Shown piece by piece: positions 1 to 6,916 of a DNA stretch of 47,888 nucleotides. The DNA comes from Clostridiales bacterium (GTDB lineage Bacteria > Bacillota > Clostridia > Oscillospirales > Oscillospiraceae). The notes under the pieces are model-generated. The model searched no databases, was not told the DNA's origin, and worked only from the letters and a program-made list of their open reading frames with translations. Both the position numbers and the translations under genes were made by a program. The DNA lies in assembly GCA_019418625.1 (NCBI GenBank), contig DYBL01000090.1:1-47888 (forward strand), read 5' to 3'. How positions within the stretch are numbered: position 1 is the stretch's first letter; the number at the start of each line of letters is the position of its first letter.

Positions 1-889
1 CCGTACCAGCGCCGACTGGATCTCCGCCTCCACCGCCAATGTGGACGCCTATCTGGCAGACCCCCTGTGCAACGGGGAGCCCACCACCGGTCTTTTCCGG
101 GAGATGCTCTGGGGCATCTGGTTTATGACCTACCCCGGCAATCTCAGGCGCATGGATCCTGACGTTCCCGTACTGTTCCTCTCCGGTGAGGAGGACCCCG
201 TGGGCGAAAACGGCAAGGGCGTGCGCCGGGCCGCCCAGGCCTTCCGCCGGGCGGGCGTCCACTCCATCACCCTCAAGCTCTACCCCGGCATGCGCCACGA
301 GATCCTCAACGAGGACGACCGGGACATCGTGTACCGGGATCTTCTTTGCTGGCTGCGGCATCGTCTGCCGCCCCAGAAGACCTGCGCGCAGCAGGGCGAT
401 ATCCCCGGTGCGGCGCAATAGCCGCACCGTGCACACACCGTCCGCCGTCACCACCAATAGCAGGACAAAGGTGACCTGGTGCGGCACGGTCTCCATGACC
501 GGCGTCAGCACCGCCTCCAGCCATGGCAGCGTCAGGGCGCTCAGGGCGCCCCAGGCCAGAGAGAACCGCAGGCACACCCGCCCGCCCAGATTCCACCGCT
601 GGGCTCCATAATCCCAAAAGCGCACACCCAGCCACGCCTCATAGACCCAGTGCACCACAAACTCCACCGCCGTGGCTGCGGCGCCGCCCCACAGCGCCAG
701 GGCCCAAACGCTCTGACGCACAGCGTCGGGCGCCGCCAAAACTGCCAGCACGCCCAAGCCATAGACCGGGCACAGCGGCAGCAGCCAGCAGCATCGGCGG
801 CTCTCTCCCCGGGCCCCGGTACAGACGGCATAGGCCGTCTCCAGCCAGAAGCCCAGGAAGCTATATACCAAAAACCGCAGAAATACCAT
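1..889 (-). CDS. CmpB-like putative ABC transporter permease (multi-pass membrane protein), 3' end open
   Basis: A membrane protein read leftward from ATG 889, with a clear ribosome site (GGGAGGAG, about 6-8 bases upstream). The first ~160 residues are strongly hydrophobic and match the family annotated as putative ABC transporter permease (CmpB type): an N-terminal 'FLVYSFLGFWLE' helix, a central 'ATAVEFVVHWVYEAWLGVRF' helix, then 'WDYGAQRWNLGGRVCLRFSLAWG', broken here into its parts WDY, NLGG and CLRFSLAWG, which is the family signature. Residues after about 165 look like plain antisense of the hydrolase. There is no TTA, CTA or TCA in this register down to base 2, so translation runs past the window edge unless a frameshift or sequencing error intervenes. 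Function is unknown; the domain part (about 422-889) is well supported, the tail is not. Confidence 0.6.
   Translation of the reverse strand, partial: MVFLRFLVYSFLGFWLETAYAVCTGARGESRRCCWLLPLCPVYGLGVLAVLAAPDAVRQSVWALALWGGAAATAVEFVVHWVYEAWLGVRFWDYGAQRWNLGGRVCLRFSLAWGALSALTLPWLEAVLTPVMETVPHQVTFVLLLVVTADGVCTVRLLRRTGDIALLRAGLLGRQTMPQPAKKIPVHDVPVVLVEDLVAHAGVELEGDGVDARPAEGLGGPAHALAVFAHGVLLTGEEQYGNVRIHAPEIAGVGHKPDAPEHLPEKTGGGLPVAQGVCQIGVHIGGGGGDPVGAGT
2..421 (+). CDS. alpha/beta hydrolase (lysophospholipase / serine aminopeptidase S33 type), C-terminal part
   Basis: Only the last 139 codons are in the window; the frame is open to the left edge, so the GTG at 41 is an internal codon, not a start. The visible part holds the end of a serine hydrolase fold: a 'DPLC' segment typical of the cap-proximal region, then a strand ending in 'GEEDPVG', which supplies the acid of the catalytic triad, and 'PGMRHEILNE', which supplies the catalytic histidine. 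This spacing is usual for monoacylglycerol-lipase-like hydrolases of Firmicutes. The nucleophile elbow lies outside the window, so activity cannot be judged. The substrate cannot be told from the sequence. The whole visible part is overlapped on the other strand by an open frame continuing from the CmpB-like gene. Confidence 0.85.
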   Translation, partial: RTSADWISASTANVDAYLADPLCNGEPTTGLFREMLWGIWFMTYPGNLRRMDPDVPVLFLSGEEDPVGENGKGVRRAAQAFRRAGVHSITLKLYPGMRHEILNEDDRDIVYRDLLCWLRHRLPPQKTCAQQGDIPGAAQ

Positions 890-945
890 CCGTCCACTCC
901 TCCCTGCCCGTCAGTCTGCCCCGGCAGCGCGCAGGTTATGCCGCA

Positions 946-974
946 TTGCGCGGCGGACACATTTATGCTATACT
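946..974 (+). promoter_or_regulatory. sigma-A promoter of the uracil-DNA glycosylase gene
   Basis: TTGCGC at 946-951 and TATACT at 969-974 are separated by exactly 17 bases and lie 25 bases before the start codon. The -10 box is a good match and the -35 keeps TTG. Confidence 0.55.
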
Positions 975-998
975 GTTCAAAAAACGGGAGGTGACCAT

Positions 999-1571
999 AT
1001 GGCGGATTCATGGGAAGCACTGGAGGCCGAATGTCTTCGCTGCAATGGCTGCGCCCTTTGTGAAAAGCGGCAGCATGTGGTCTTTGGGGACGGTGCCCGG
1101 GACGCGGAGATCCTGCTGGTGGGCGAGGGCCCGGGCCAGCGGGAGGATGAACAGGGCGTTCCCTTTGTGGGCCCCGCCGGTCAGCTGCTGGACGATATGC
1201 TGGAGATCATCCATCTGGACCGCACCAAGGTGTATGTGGCCAATATCGTCAAGTGCCGTCCGCCGGGAAACCGGGACCCGCTGAATGTGGAGCAGGATGC
1301 CTGCATGGGCTTTCTCCGCCGGCAGACTGCCCTGCTGCGTCCGAAAATGATCGTGTGCCTGGGCCGTATCGCCGCCAAGGCCATCATCAAGGAGGACTTC
1401 CGCATCACCGCTGAGCACGGGCAGTGGTTTGAGCGCCGTGGCGTCCAGATGACCGCCATCTACCACCCCTCCGCCCTGCTGCGGGACCTCAGCAAGCGGC
1501 CGGAGACCTTTTCCGACCTCAAGTCCATTCAGGCCAAGATCCGGGAAGTATGCAGCCATACTGTCGTGTAA
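999..1571 (+). CDS. uracil-DNA glycosylase, family 4 (iron-sulfur)
   Basis: The enzyme removes uracil from DNA and so begins base-excision repair of deaminated cytosine. The 190-residue length is normal for family 4. An N-terminal cysteine cluster (Cys12, 15, 18 and 21), together with later cysteines in 'VKCRPPGNRDP' and 'DACMGFL', can supply the ligands of the 4Fe-4S cluster. The uracil-binding motif 'GEGPGQREDEQG' followed by 'PFVGPAG' starts near residue 40, and the C-terminal 'HPSALLR' matches the second catalytic motif. The ATG at 999 has a GGGAGG site 7 bases upstream. It stands alone, with its own promoter and a hairpin terminator behind it. Confidence 0.93.
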   Translation: MADSWEALEAECLRCNGCALCEKRQHVVFGDGARDAEILLVGEGPGQREDEQGVPFVGPAGQLLDDMLEIIHLDRTKVYVANIVKCRPPGNRDPLNVEQDACMGFLRRQTALLRPKMIVCLGRIAAKAIIKEDFRITAEHGQWFERRGVQMTAIYHPSALLRDLSKRPETFSDLKSIQAKIREVCSHTVV

Positions 1572-1573
1572 AC

Positions 1574-1606
1574 GCCGCGGGGCAAATGCCCCGCGGCTTC
1601 GTTTCC
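1574..1606 (+). terminator. hairpin terminator after the uracil-DNA glycosylase gene
   Basis: An 11-bp perfect stem (GCCGCGGGGCA at 1574-1584 with its complement at 1587-1597) begins 3 bases after the stop codon and is followed by the T-rich TTCGTTTCCCC. The T run is weak. Confidence 0.6.
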
Positions 1607-1611
1607 CCTTG

Positions 1612-1643
1612 TTGTTAACCATTCTGAAATTTTAGGTTGACAA
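1612..1643 (+). promoter_or_regulatory. BirA operator upstream of bioY
   Basis: TTGTTAACC (1612-1620), a 14-base spacer and GGTTGACAA (1635-1643) form the two half-sites of the biotin repressor operator of Firmicutes, with one mismatch to a perfect inverted repeat. The right half-site includes the -35 box of the bioY promoter, so biotinyl-AMP-bound BirA would block RNA polymerase. This implies that the organism's BirA has a DNA-binding domain. Confidence 0.8.
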
Positions 1644-1665
1644 TTGGCGTATCCTGACGTATGAT
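1637..1665 (+). promoter_or_regulatory. bioY promoter
   Basis: TTGACA (1637-1642), 17 bases, TATGAT (1660-1665): a near-consensus sigma-A promoter. Its -35 box overlaps the right half of the BirA operator. Confidence 0.8.
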
Positions 1666-1695
1666 CGACCTATCAAACCACAGGAGGGAATCGTT

Positions 1696-2250
1696 TTGAA
1701 GTCTGCCAATCGTCTGCGGACCGTGGATCTGGCCTATATGGGTCTGTTCGCCGCGCTCATGGCCATCTGTGCCTGGATCTCCGTGCCTATGCCGGCACCG
1801 CTGGTGCCGTTCACCCTGCAAACCTTCGCCATCTTCGCCGCTGTGAATACCCTGGGCGGCCGCCGGGGCACCTACGCCGTAGGCATCTATCTGCTGCTGG
1901 GACTGGTAGGTCTGCCGGTCTTTACAGGCTTTCGCGGCGGGCCCGGCACGCTCTTGGGCACCACCGGCGGCTATATTCTGGGCTTTCTCGTCTGCGCCGC
2001 CGTCTACTGGCTGCTGACCGCATGGCTGGGGGACTCTCTCGGGGCCGTGCTGCTGGCCGGATCGCTGGGCCTTGCCGCCTGCTATGCCTTCGGCACCGCC
2101 TGGTTTTTGCTGCTCTATACCCGCACCACCGGCCCCATAGGGCTGGGAGCGGCGCTGGGCATGTGCGTAGTGCCCTACATACTGCCGGATCTTTGCAAGC
2201 TGGCCCTGGCGGTTGTAGTGAGCCGCCGGGTCCGGCCGCACCTGCGGTAA
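1696..2250 (+). CDS. bioY: BioY biotin transporter substrate-binding component
   Basis: BioY is the membrane S component that captures biotin, usually working with the shared ECF module (EcfA, EcfA', EcfT), which is not encoded nearby. The 184-residue protein has about six hydrophobic helices and the family signatures: 'VPMPAPLVPFTLQTF' in the first loop and 'GLVGLPVFTGFRGG' followed by 'GPGTLLGTTGGY', the biotin-binding loop. The start is TTG 1696, placed by the AGGAGG site at 1682-1687. A BirA operator overlapping the promoter means expression should rise when biotin is scarce, which supports the biotin assignment independently of the protein sequence. Confidence 0.93.
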   Translation: MKSANRLRTVDLAYMGLFAALMAICAWISVPMPAPLVPFTLQTFAIFAAVNTLGGRRGTYAVGIYLLLGLVGLPVFTGFRGGPGTLLGTTGGYILGFLVCAAVYWLLTAWLGDSLGAVLLAGSLGLAACYAFGTAWFLLLYTRTTGPIGLGAALGMCVVPYILPDLCKLALAVVVSRRVRPHLR

Positions 2251-2264
2251 AAGTAGCTGTCTGC

Positions 2265-2304
2265 AAAAAAACGTCCCGGGATGCGATGCATCCCGGGACG
2301 TTTT
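2265..2304. terminator. bidirectional terminator between bioY and the GNAT gene
   Basis: A perfect 14-bp stem (2271-2284 with 2288-2301, loop GAT) is flanked by A7 on the left and TTTT on the right. It can therefore stop both bioY from the left and the acetyltransferase gene from the right. Confidence 0.85.
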
Positions 2305-2316
2305 CCACATATATGT

Positions 2317-2799
2317 TTAAAATGTCAGCCGCATATCGTACCAGACTACACCCCCGTGGGTGGAGCCGGACACGCCCTCACAGCGGTAGCCGAAGGAGGC
2401 ATAGTAATGGATCAGTTCTTCCTTACAGGTGAGCACACAGCCCCGGCGGCCCTGGGCCCGGGCATCGGCGGTCACCTGCTTCAAAAGCATTCCCGCGCAG
2501 CCCCGGCGCCGGTAGGCGGGGATGGTATTGACACCGAAGATCATCTGCCAGGCGCCCTGCTCGTTATGGAGCGATGCGTTGTCGTACATCTCATCCCGAA
2601 GGAATGGCTCATCCGTGACCATACCGTCCACAAAGCTCACCAGAGTCCCCTCGTCCTCCAGCAGCCAGAAGTGATTGGGATATACGGCCAGTCGGCGGGC
2701 GATGGACGCCTCGTCCGCTGCCTCCGCCGGTGGAAAACAAGCGGCCTCCACCGCTGCCAGGGCCTTCAGATCCGCCTGCTGGGCAGTCCGGATACGCAT
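2317..2799 (-). CDS. GNAT family N-acetyltransferase
   Basis: A 160-residue single-domain acetyltransferase. It begins with the typical 'MRIRTAQQADLKAL' first strand and helix and has the acetyl-CoA motif A 'AYRRRGCAGMLL' (the R-x-x-G-x-G/A type pyrophosphate loop) near residue 95, then a C-terminal 'LIHYYASFGYRCEG', the 'YxxxGF' end of the fold. The substrate is unknown. The start ATG 2799 is preceded by AAGGAGGG. It follows the HTH-cupin gene by 11 bases on the same strand, so the two are probably one transcript and the regulator may control it. Confidence 0.88.
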   Translation of the reverse strand: MRIRTAQQADLKALAAVEAACFPPAEAADEASIARRLAVYPNHFWLLEDEGTLVSFVDGMVTDEPFLRDEMYDNASLHNEQGAWQMIFGVNTIPAYRRRGCAGMLLKQVTADARAQGRRGCVLTCKEELIHYYASFGYRCEGVSGSTHGGVVWYDMRLTF

Positions 2800-2810
2800 G
2801 AAATCCCTCC

Positions 2811-3365
2811 TTATTTCAAATACCGGTAGCTCAGCAGCAGCCGGGCCGTGGAATTGGTCATGTTCTCAAAGCGGTAGGGCCGGTCCGCCGCAAAGCGCAG
2901 GGCGTCCCGCTCCAAAAGTTGGAAGTCCTCATCCTGGGCCGTCAGCTTTACAGAGCCGGACATGACCGTGGCGTGGCAGATGCACCCGGGCACGGACGGC
3001 TCCGGGGCATACCGGGCACTGATGTACAGGTCCAGGAAAAAATTCTCCTGCCGGGTCACATCGTCATAGGGAAAGGACGGGCGCAGCACCGCCTTGCCGC
3101 CATCCAGCCGGGCAGGTTTGGTGTCCAGCTCCCGCACCAGCTCCAGCGGCTCAAAGGTGTCGTTTTCCAGCAGCACCTGGGCCGGCACCTTCAGTGCCAG
3201 GGCCAGCTTGCCCACCACCGCCACAGAGGGGTTGGCCTCTCCCCGCTCGATCTGGCCCAGCATGCTGCGGGACACGCCCGCGATGGCCGCCGTGCGCTCC
3301 ATGCTGAGTTTTTTGCTTTTGCGGATGCGTTTGATATTCTCCCCTACCGCCCGGGTCAATTCCAT
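2811..3365 (-). CDS. XRE-family transcriptional regulator with C-terminal cupin domain
   Basis: The first ~65 residues are a helix-turn-helix of the Cro/CI type, with 'MERTAAIAGVSRSMLGQIERG' covering the two DNA-binding helices (given here as MERTAAIAGVS and RSMLGQIERG), ending in 'NPSVAVVGKLALALKVP'. Residues from about 105 to 184 form a small cupin barrel, with 'CHATVMSGSVKLTAQ' and 'ERDALRFAADRPYRFEN'. This layout is that of regulators that sense a small molecule, such as those near amino-acid or polyamine genes. The ligand is not evident. It is transcribed with the GNAT gene downstream and probably regulates itself. Confidence 0.9.
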   Translation of the reverse strand: MELTRAVGENIKRIRKSKKLSMERTAAIAGVSRSMLGQIERGEANPSVAVVGKLALALKVPAQVLLENDTFEPLELVRELDTKPARLDGGKAVLRPSFPYDDVTRQENFFLDLYISARYAPEPSVPGCICHATVMSGSVKLTAQDEDFQLLERDALRFAADRPYRFENMTNSTARLLLSYRYLK

Positions 3366-3419
3366 AGTAGGCGCCGCCCTTCTCTAAAATCACACAGTAT
3401 ATTGGTCGCTTCGACGTTT

Positions 3420-3448
3420 ATAGTACCCGTTTTTCCCATATGTGTCAA
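3420..3448 (-). promoter_or_regulatory. promoter of the HTH-cupin / GNAT operon
   Basis: Reading leftward, TTGACA (complement of 3443-3448), 17 bases, then TACTAT (complement of 3420-3425). It lies about 55 bases before the start codon. Confidence 0.6.
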
Positions 3449-3473
3449 TAGCGCCGGGCCAGTCAGAGGCAAA

Positions 3474-3511
3474 AAAGCGGAGCGGCCCGGCCGCTCCGCT
3501 TTTTCTTTTTC
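3474..3511. terminator. terminator of the cysE-cysS operon
   Basis: A stem built from GCGGAGCGGC and GCCGCTCCGC ends just after the cysS stop codon. On the leftward strand it is followed by TTTTTTGCC, and on the other side by TTTTTCTTTTT, so it may work both ways. Confidence 0.8.
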
Positions 3512-3514
3512 TTG

Positions 3515-4960
3515 TCAGATACGCTTCCAGACGGCACCGCCGGGCACGTCGGTGATCTCGATGCCCTGGGCCTTGAGCTCGTCACGGATGCGGTCGGCCT
3601 CGGCAAAGTTCTTGGCCTTCTTGGCCTCTGCACGGGCCAGCACCTTGGCGTCCACCTCCGGGTCGCCCTCGCCGGTGACGGTATAGCCGCCGGAAGTGGC
3701 GGTGGCAGCGGCCTTGGCCAGCTCCTTCCGCTTTTCCGCGGCCCGCTCCAGGAGGCTCAGGCTCAGCACCTGGTCAAACTCGCCCAGCAGAGCCAGCTTG
3801 GTGGCGTCCGTGGTCTTGGCCTTGAGTACATCGTAGAGGGCCGTCACGGCCAGGGACGTATTCAGGTCGTTGTCCAGAGCCGCCTTGAACTTGCTCCGCA
3901 GCTCCGCCGCCGCGGCCTCGTCCACGTCGCCGCCCTCTTTCAGCGCGGCGATCCGGGCGATGAGCTTATCGTAGGCAGTCTTGGCGTTGTCCAGGTTCTC
4001 CCAGGTGAACACCAGGGCCTTACGGTAGTGGGACTGGAGGCAGAAAAGGCGATAGACCAGAGGATCGTAGCCCTTTTCCTCCAGCAGGGAAACGGTCAAA
4101 AACTCGCCCTTGGACTTGCTCATCTTGCCAGTGGCGGTGTTCAGGTGGTGGACATGGAACCACTGGGGGCACCAGGGATGGCCCAGGTAGCTCTCGGACT
4201 GAGCGATCTCATTGGTGTGGTGGGGGAAGGCATTGTCCACGCCGCCGCAGTGCAGGTCCAGATACTCACCGTTGTGCTTGAGGGAGATGCCGGAGCACTC
4301 GATGTGCCAGCCGGGATAGCCAACGCCCCAGGGAGAATCCCACTTAAGGGCCTGGTCCTCAAACTTGGACTGGGTGAACCAGAGGACGAAGTCGTTCTTG
4401 TTGCGCTTGTTGGCGTCCTCTTCCACGCCCTCCCGGACGCCCACGGCCAGATCTTCCTCGTCGTGGTCGTTGAAGATATAATAGCGGGAGAGCTTGCTGG
4501 TATCAAAGTACACGTTGCCGCCGGCAAAGTAGGCGTAGCCGGTGTCCTCCAGCTTTTTGACGATGTTGATATACTCCTGGATGCAGTTGGTGGCAGGCTC
4601 CACCACGTCCGGGCGCTTGATGTTGAGCTTGCGGCAGTCGGAGAAGAAAGCATCCGTATAGAACTGGGCGATCTCCATGACGGTCTTGTGCTCCCGCTTG
4701 GCGCCCTTGAGCATCTTATCCTCGCCGGTGTCGGCGTCGGAGCTCAGGTGGCCCACGTCGGTGATGTTCATGACCCGGTTCACGTCATAGCCGGCATAGC
4801 GCAGGTACTTCTCCAGCACATCCTCCATGATATAGGAGCGGAGGTTGCCGATGTGGGCAAAGTGATACACCGTGGGGCCGCAGGTATACATCTCCACGTG
4901 GCCGGGGGTATGGGTGGTAAATTCCGCTTTTTTGTGGGTGGCTGAGTTATAAAGATACAT
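3515..4960 (-). CDS. cysS: cysteine--tRNA ligase
   Basis: Charges tRNA-Cys with cysteine in the cytosol. The 481-residue length fits bacterial CysS. The class I signature 'HIGN' lies near residue 36 in 'YHFAHIGNLRSY', after the zinc cysteine in 'MYTCGPTVY'; the further zinc ligands are in 'WHIECSG' and the 'HHTNEIAQSE' segment; the 'KMSKS' loop is present as 'TGKMSKSKGEF'. The C-terminal DALR and anticodon-binding region ends at 'GGAVWKRI'. The ATG lies 2 bases after the cysE stop codon, and its ribosome site (AAAGGA) is inside the end of cysE, so the two are translationally coupled. The T-box in front of cysE controls both. Confidence 0.97.
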   Translation of the reverse strand: MYLYNSATHKKAEFTTHTPGHVEMYTCGPTVYHFAHIGNLRSYIMEDVLEKYLRYAGYDVNRVMNITDVGHLSSDADTGEDKMLKGAKREHKTVMEIAQFYTDAFFSDCRKLNIKRPDVVEPATNCIQEYINIVKKLEDTGYAYFAGGNVYFDTSKLSRYYIFNDHDEEDLAVGVREGVEEDANKRNKNDFVLWFTQSKFEDQALKWDSPWGVGYPGWHIECSGISLKHNGEYLDLHCGGVDNAFPHHTNEIAQSESYLGHPWCPQWFHVHHLNTATGKMSKSKGEFLTVSLLEEKGYDPLVYRLFCLQSHYRKALVFTWENLDNAKTAYDKLIARIAALKEGGDVDEAAAAELRSKFKAALDNDLNTSLAVTALYDVLKAKTTDATKLALLGEFDQVLSLSLLERAAEKRKELAKAAATATSGGYTVTGEGDPEVDAKVLARAEAKKAKNFAEADRIRDELKAQGIEITDVPGGAVWKRI

Positions 4961-4962
4961 AT

Positions 4963-5634
4963 TCAGGCAGTCCTTTCTTTTGTATGGGTCTGGTGTTCCA
5001 TCAGTTCTTCCAGCTGGGCAAGGCGCTCCCGGAGGCTATCCAGCTCCCGGCAGACGGGATCTTCCACATGGATCTGATCCACGGCGTCGGCATAGCGGAC
5101 GGGCACGCCGTCCATGCGCACCACCCGGGCGGGCACGCCCACGGCAGTGGCGCCGGCGGGCACAGCGGTCAGCACCACGGCGCCGGCAGCGATGCGGGCG
5201 TTGTCCCCCACGGTAAAGGGGCCCAGCACCTTGGCGCCGGAGCCCACCAGCACACCGTTGCCCAACGTGGGGTGGCGCTTGCCCTGGTCCTTGCCGGTGC
5301 CGCCCAGGGTCACGCCCTGATAGAGGAGGCAGTCATCGCCCACTTCGGCGGTCTCGCCGATGACGATGCCCATGCCGTGGTCAATGACCAGACGGCGGCC
5401 GATGGTGGCGCCGGGGTGGATCTCGATGCCGGTCCAGAATCGGTTCCACTGGGACACGAAGCGGGCCAGGAAAAAAGCACGGTGGCGATAGAGCCAGTGG
5501 GCCAGGCGGTGGTAGAGGACCGCGTGGACGCCGGGATAGAGCAAAAAGATCTCCAGCTTGCTGCGGGCGGCCGGGTCACGGCGCTGATAGGCGCCCAGTA
5601 AGTCGGAAAGGCTGGCAAAGGGATGATGTCTCAT
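4963..5634 (-). CDS. cysE: serine O-acetyltransferase
   Basis: Makes O-acetylserine from serine and acetyl-CoA, the first committed step of cysteine synthesis. An N-terminal helical region ('LEIFLLYPGVHAVLYHRLAHWL') is followed by a left-handed beta-helix of hexapeptide repeats, from 'GIEIHPGATIG' to 'VGVPARVVR'. It holds the catalytic 'IDHGMGIVIGETA' (His and Asp) and the 'TLGGTGKDQGKRHP' loop. It is shorter than the Escherichia coli enzyme, as is usual in Firmicutes. ATG 5634 is preferred over the TTG at 5640 because the ribosome site AAAGGAG lies 9 bases before the ATG but only 3 before the TTG. It is followed by cysS under the same T-box. Confidence 0.95.
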   Translation of the reverse strand: MRHHPFASLSDLLGAYQRRDPAARSKLEIFLLYPGVHAVLYHRLAHWLYRHRAFFLARFVSQWNRFWTGIEIHPGATIGRRLVIDHGMGIVIGETAEVGDDCLLYQGVTLGGTGKDQGKRHPTLGNGVLVGSGAKVLGPFTVGDNARIAAGAVVLTAVPAGATAVGVPARVVRMDGVPVRYADAVDQIHVEDPVCRELDSLRERLAQLEELMEHQTHTKERTA

Positions 5635-5758
5635 ATTCAATAACTCCTTTATTCAGTAAAATGGGCAGGGCGGTACAGATGCAAAGTCCCCAACATCGTA
5701 CTGCACAGGAGTTCAAACGGTTCCGAGCCATCATATTCTTGCCTCCTTTACCGGGAAA

Positions 5759-6008
5759 ATACAAAAACGCCTCCGGCACCCCACAGGGTGCAAGAGGCGT
5801 TGACACGCGGTTCCACTCTCGCTTATCACTCACGCCGGCCTAACAGCCGGACAGCCCGATAACGGCGGCCGCACCGGGGGCCATTACGCCCCGCGCTCCC
5901 GGATGCACTTCGCAGTCTCCGCCGCAGGCATGCTTACAGCCGGTGGCACGCCCTCTCTGTTCTTTGGATGAACTGCTACTCTTTCCGTTCCTCGCGCAAT
6001 CTGCTTAC
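5759..6008 (-). promoter_or_regulatory. T-box riboswitch leader (Cys) of the cysE-cysS operon
   Basis: Read leftward, the leader contains the hallmark T-box sequence AGTGGAACCGCG (complement of 5806-5817), followed by a terminator whose outer arms are AACGCCTC and GAGGCGTT (5766-5773 and 5794-5801) with a following T5. Stem I carries the AGTA and AGAGAG elements, and the specifier is best read as TGC (complement of 5905-5907) in the context GAAG-TGC-ATCC, a Cys codon followed by a purine. Uncharged tRNA-Cys would base-pair with both sites and stabilise the antiterminator, switching on cysteine synthesis and charging. The specifier agrees with the genes controlled. Confidence 0.93.
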
Positions 6009-6014
6009 CACAGT

Positions 6015-6043
6015 ATAGTAGCAGGACTTATCCGGCGTGTCAA
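6015..6043 (-). promoter_or_regulatory. promoter of the T-box-cysE-cysS transcript
   Basis: TTGACA (complement of 6038-6043), 17 bases, TACTAT (complement of 6015-6020). It has the same boxes as the promoter of the HTH-cupin operon. Confidence 0.7.
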
Positions 6044-6104
6044 GAGGGCAGGCAATTTTTGCCTCGTGTCAACTGCCTGTTGACAGCATGTCTGCCTCCG
6101 TCGC

Positions 6105-6133
6105 TTGTTCCTGCTCAGCAGATTTGGTACAAT
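6105..6133 (+). promoter_or_regulatory. promoter of the HTH / zinc-ribbon gene
   Basis: TTGTTC (6105-6110), 17 bases, TACAAT (6128-6133). The start codon follows after 26 bases with the ribosome site AAAGGAGGG. Confidence 0.55.
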
Positions 6134-6159
6134 AAAGCAGAACAAAAGGAGGGTCGGAT

Positions 6160-6870
6160 ATGGAACTGAAGGATCGGATCGCCGCGGTACGCAAGGCCGC
6201 CGGCCTCACCCAGGAGCAGCTTGGGGAGCTGGTGGGCGTCACCCGTCAGGCAGTGAGCAAGTGGGAGAGCGGCCAGACCGTGCCGGATGCCATCACGATC
6301 GGACGGCTGTGCCTGGCCCTCCATGTGTCGGCAGATTATGTGCTGCTGGGTAAGGAGCCGGAGGATGCAGCCGCCGGGCAGCCCACACCGGTGCAGCCGG
6401 ATCACTGTCCCTGCTGCGGCCGAAGCATGGACGGAGCCGTCTGTCCCCACTGCGGCTATCCCCTGCCCGACGTGCCGCCGTCCCATCAGCGCTATGCGGT
6501 CACTGCGGTGGGCCAGTACTATGCCAATCCCTACGCCGAGGAGCACCTGATGCGTTTTTGCGGCTTTACCCGGGAAGAAGCCCGGCAGGCACTGCAGGAC
6601 TCCCATGGCCGGGAAGCAGTGCTGCGGCGCGGACTGACGGACGGTGCCGCCCGCTACCTCTCCGCAAATCTCAACCGGACCATGTTCCCCTCCGTCCGTG
6701 TGGTGGCAGATACCGGCGGCTCCACAGAATCCCTGCCCGACGGCGGCACTGCTATGACGGTATCAGAGCCGGAGCCCAGAGGGCTGGACTTCTGGGGCGT
6801 GGTGGGCGCCGTAGCGGCGGCGCTGATCCTGATCTTTCTTATCCAGCTGGTGCTGGCCGCCCTGCTTTGA
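6160..6870 (+). CDS. XRE-family regulator with zinc ribbon and C-terminal membrane anchor
   Basis: A 236-residue protein with three parts. Residues 1-65 are a helix-turn-helix ('LTQEQLGELVGVTRQAVSKW'), the widespread type with the 'QAVSKWE' recognition helix. Residues about 83-102 contain two CxxC pairs ('CPCC' and 'CPHC') of a zinc ribbon. The last ~25 residues are one hydrophobic helix ('FWGVVGAVAAALILIFLIQL'). A membrane-tethered DNA-binding protein could sense an envelope or redox signal, but the sequence does not show which. It is monocistronic, has its own promoter and ends at a strong terminator. Its target is unknown and no partner gene lies nearby. Confidence 0.85.
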   Translation: MELKDRIAAVRKAAGLTQEQLGELVGVTRQAVSKWESGQTVPDAITIGRLCLALHVSADYVLLGKEPEDAAAGQPTPVQPDHCPCCGRSMDGAVCPHCGYPLPDVPPSHQRYAVTAVGQYYANPYAEEHLMRFCGFTREEARQALQDSHGREAVLRRGLTDGAARYLSANLNRTMFPSVRVVADTGGSTESLPDGGTAMTVSEPEPRGLDFWGVVGAVAAALILIFLIQLVLAALL

Positions 6871-6878
6871 AAAAAAGA

Positions 6879-6909
6879 AAAAGCCGCGGAGCTTCCGCGG
6901 CTTTTTTTC
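6879..6909. terminator. bidirectional terminator between the HTH gene and pgsA
   Basis: The stem AGCCGCGGA / TCCGCGGCT is flanked by A-rich DNA on the left and T7 on the right. It serves the rightward HTH gene and the leftward recA-rimO-pgsA cluster. Confidence 0.85.
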
Positions 6910-6916
6910 GCGCCCT

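Noticed and set aside
3512..4945. A 477-codon rightward frame opposite cysS
   Set aside because: Mirror of cysS codons, Val/Gly/Leu-rich without motifs; cysS is certain.
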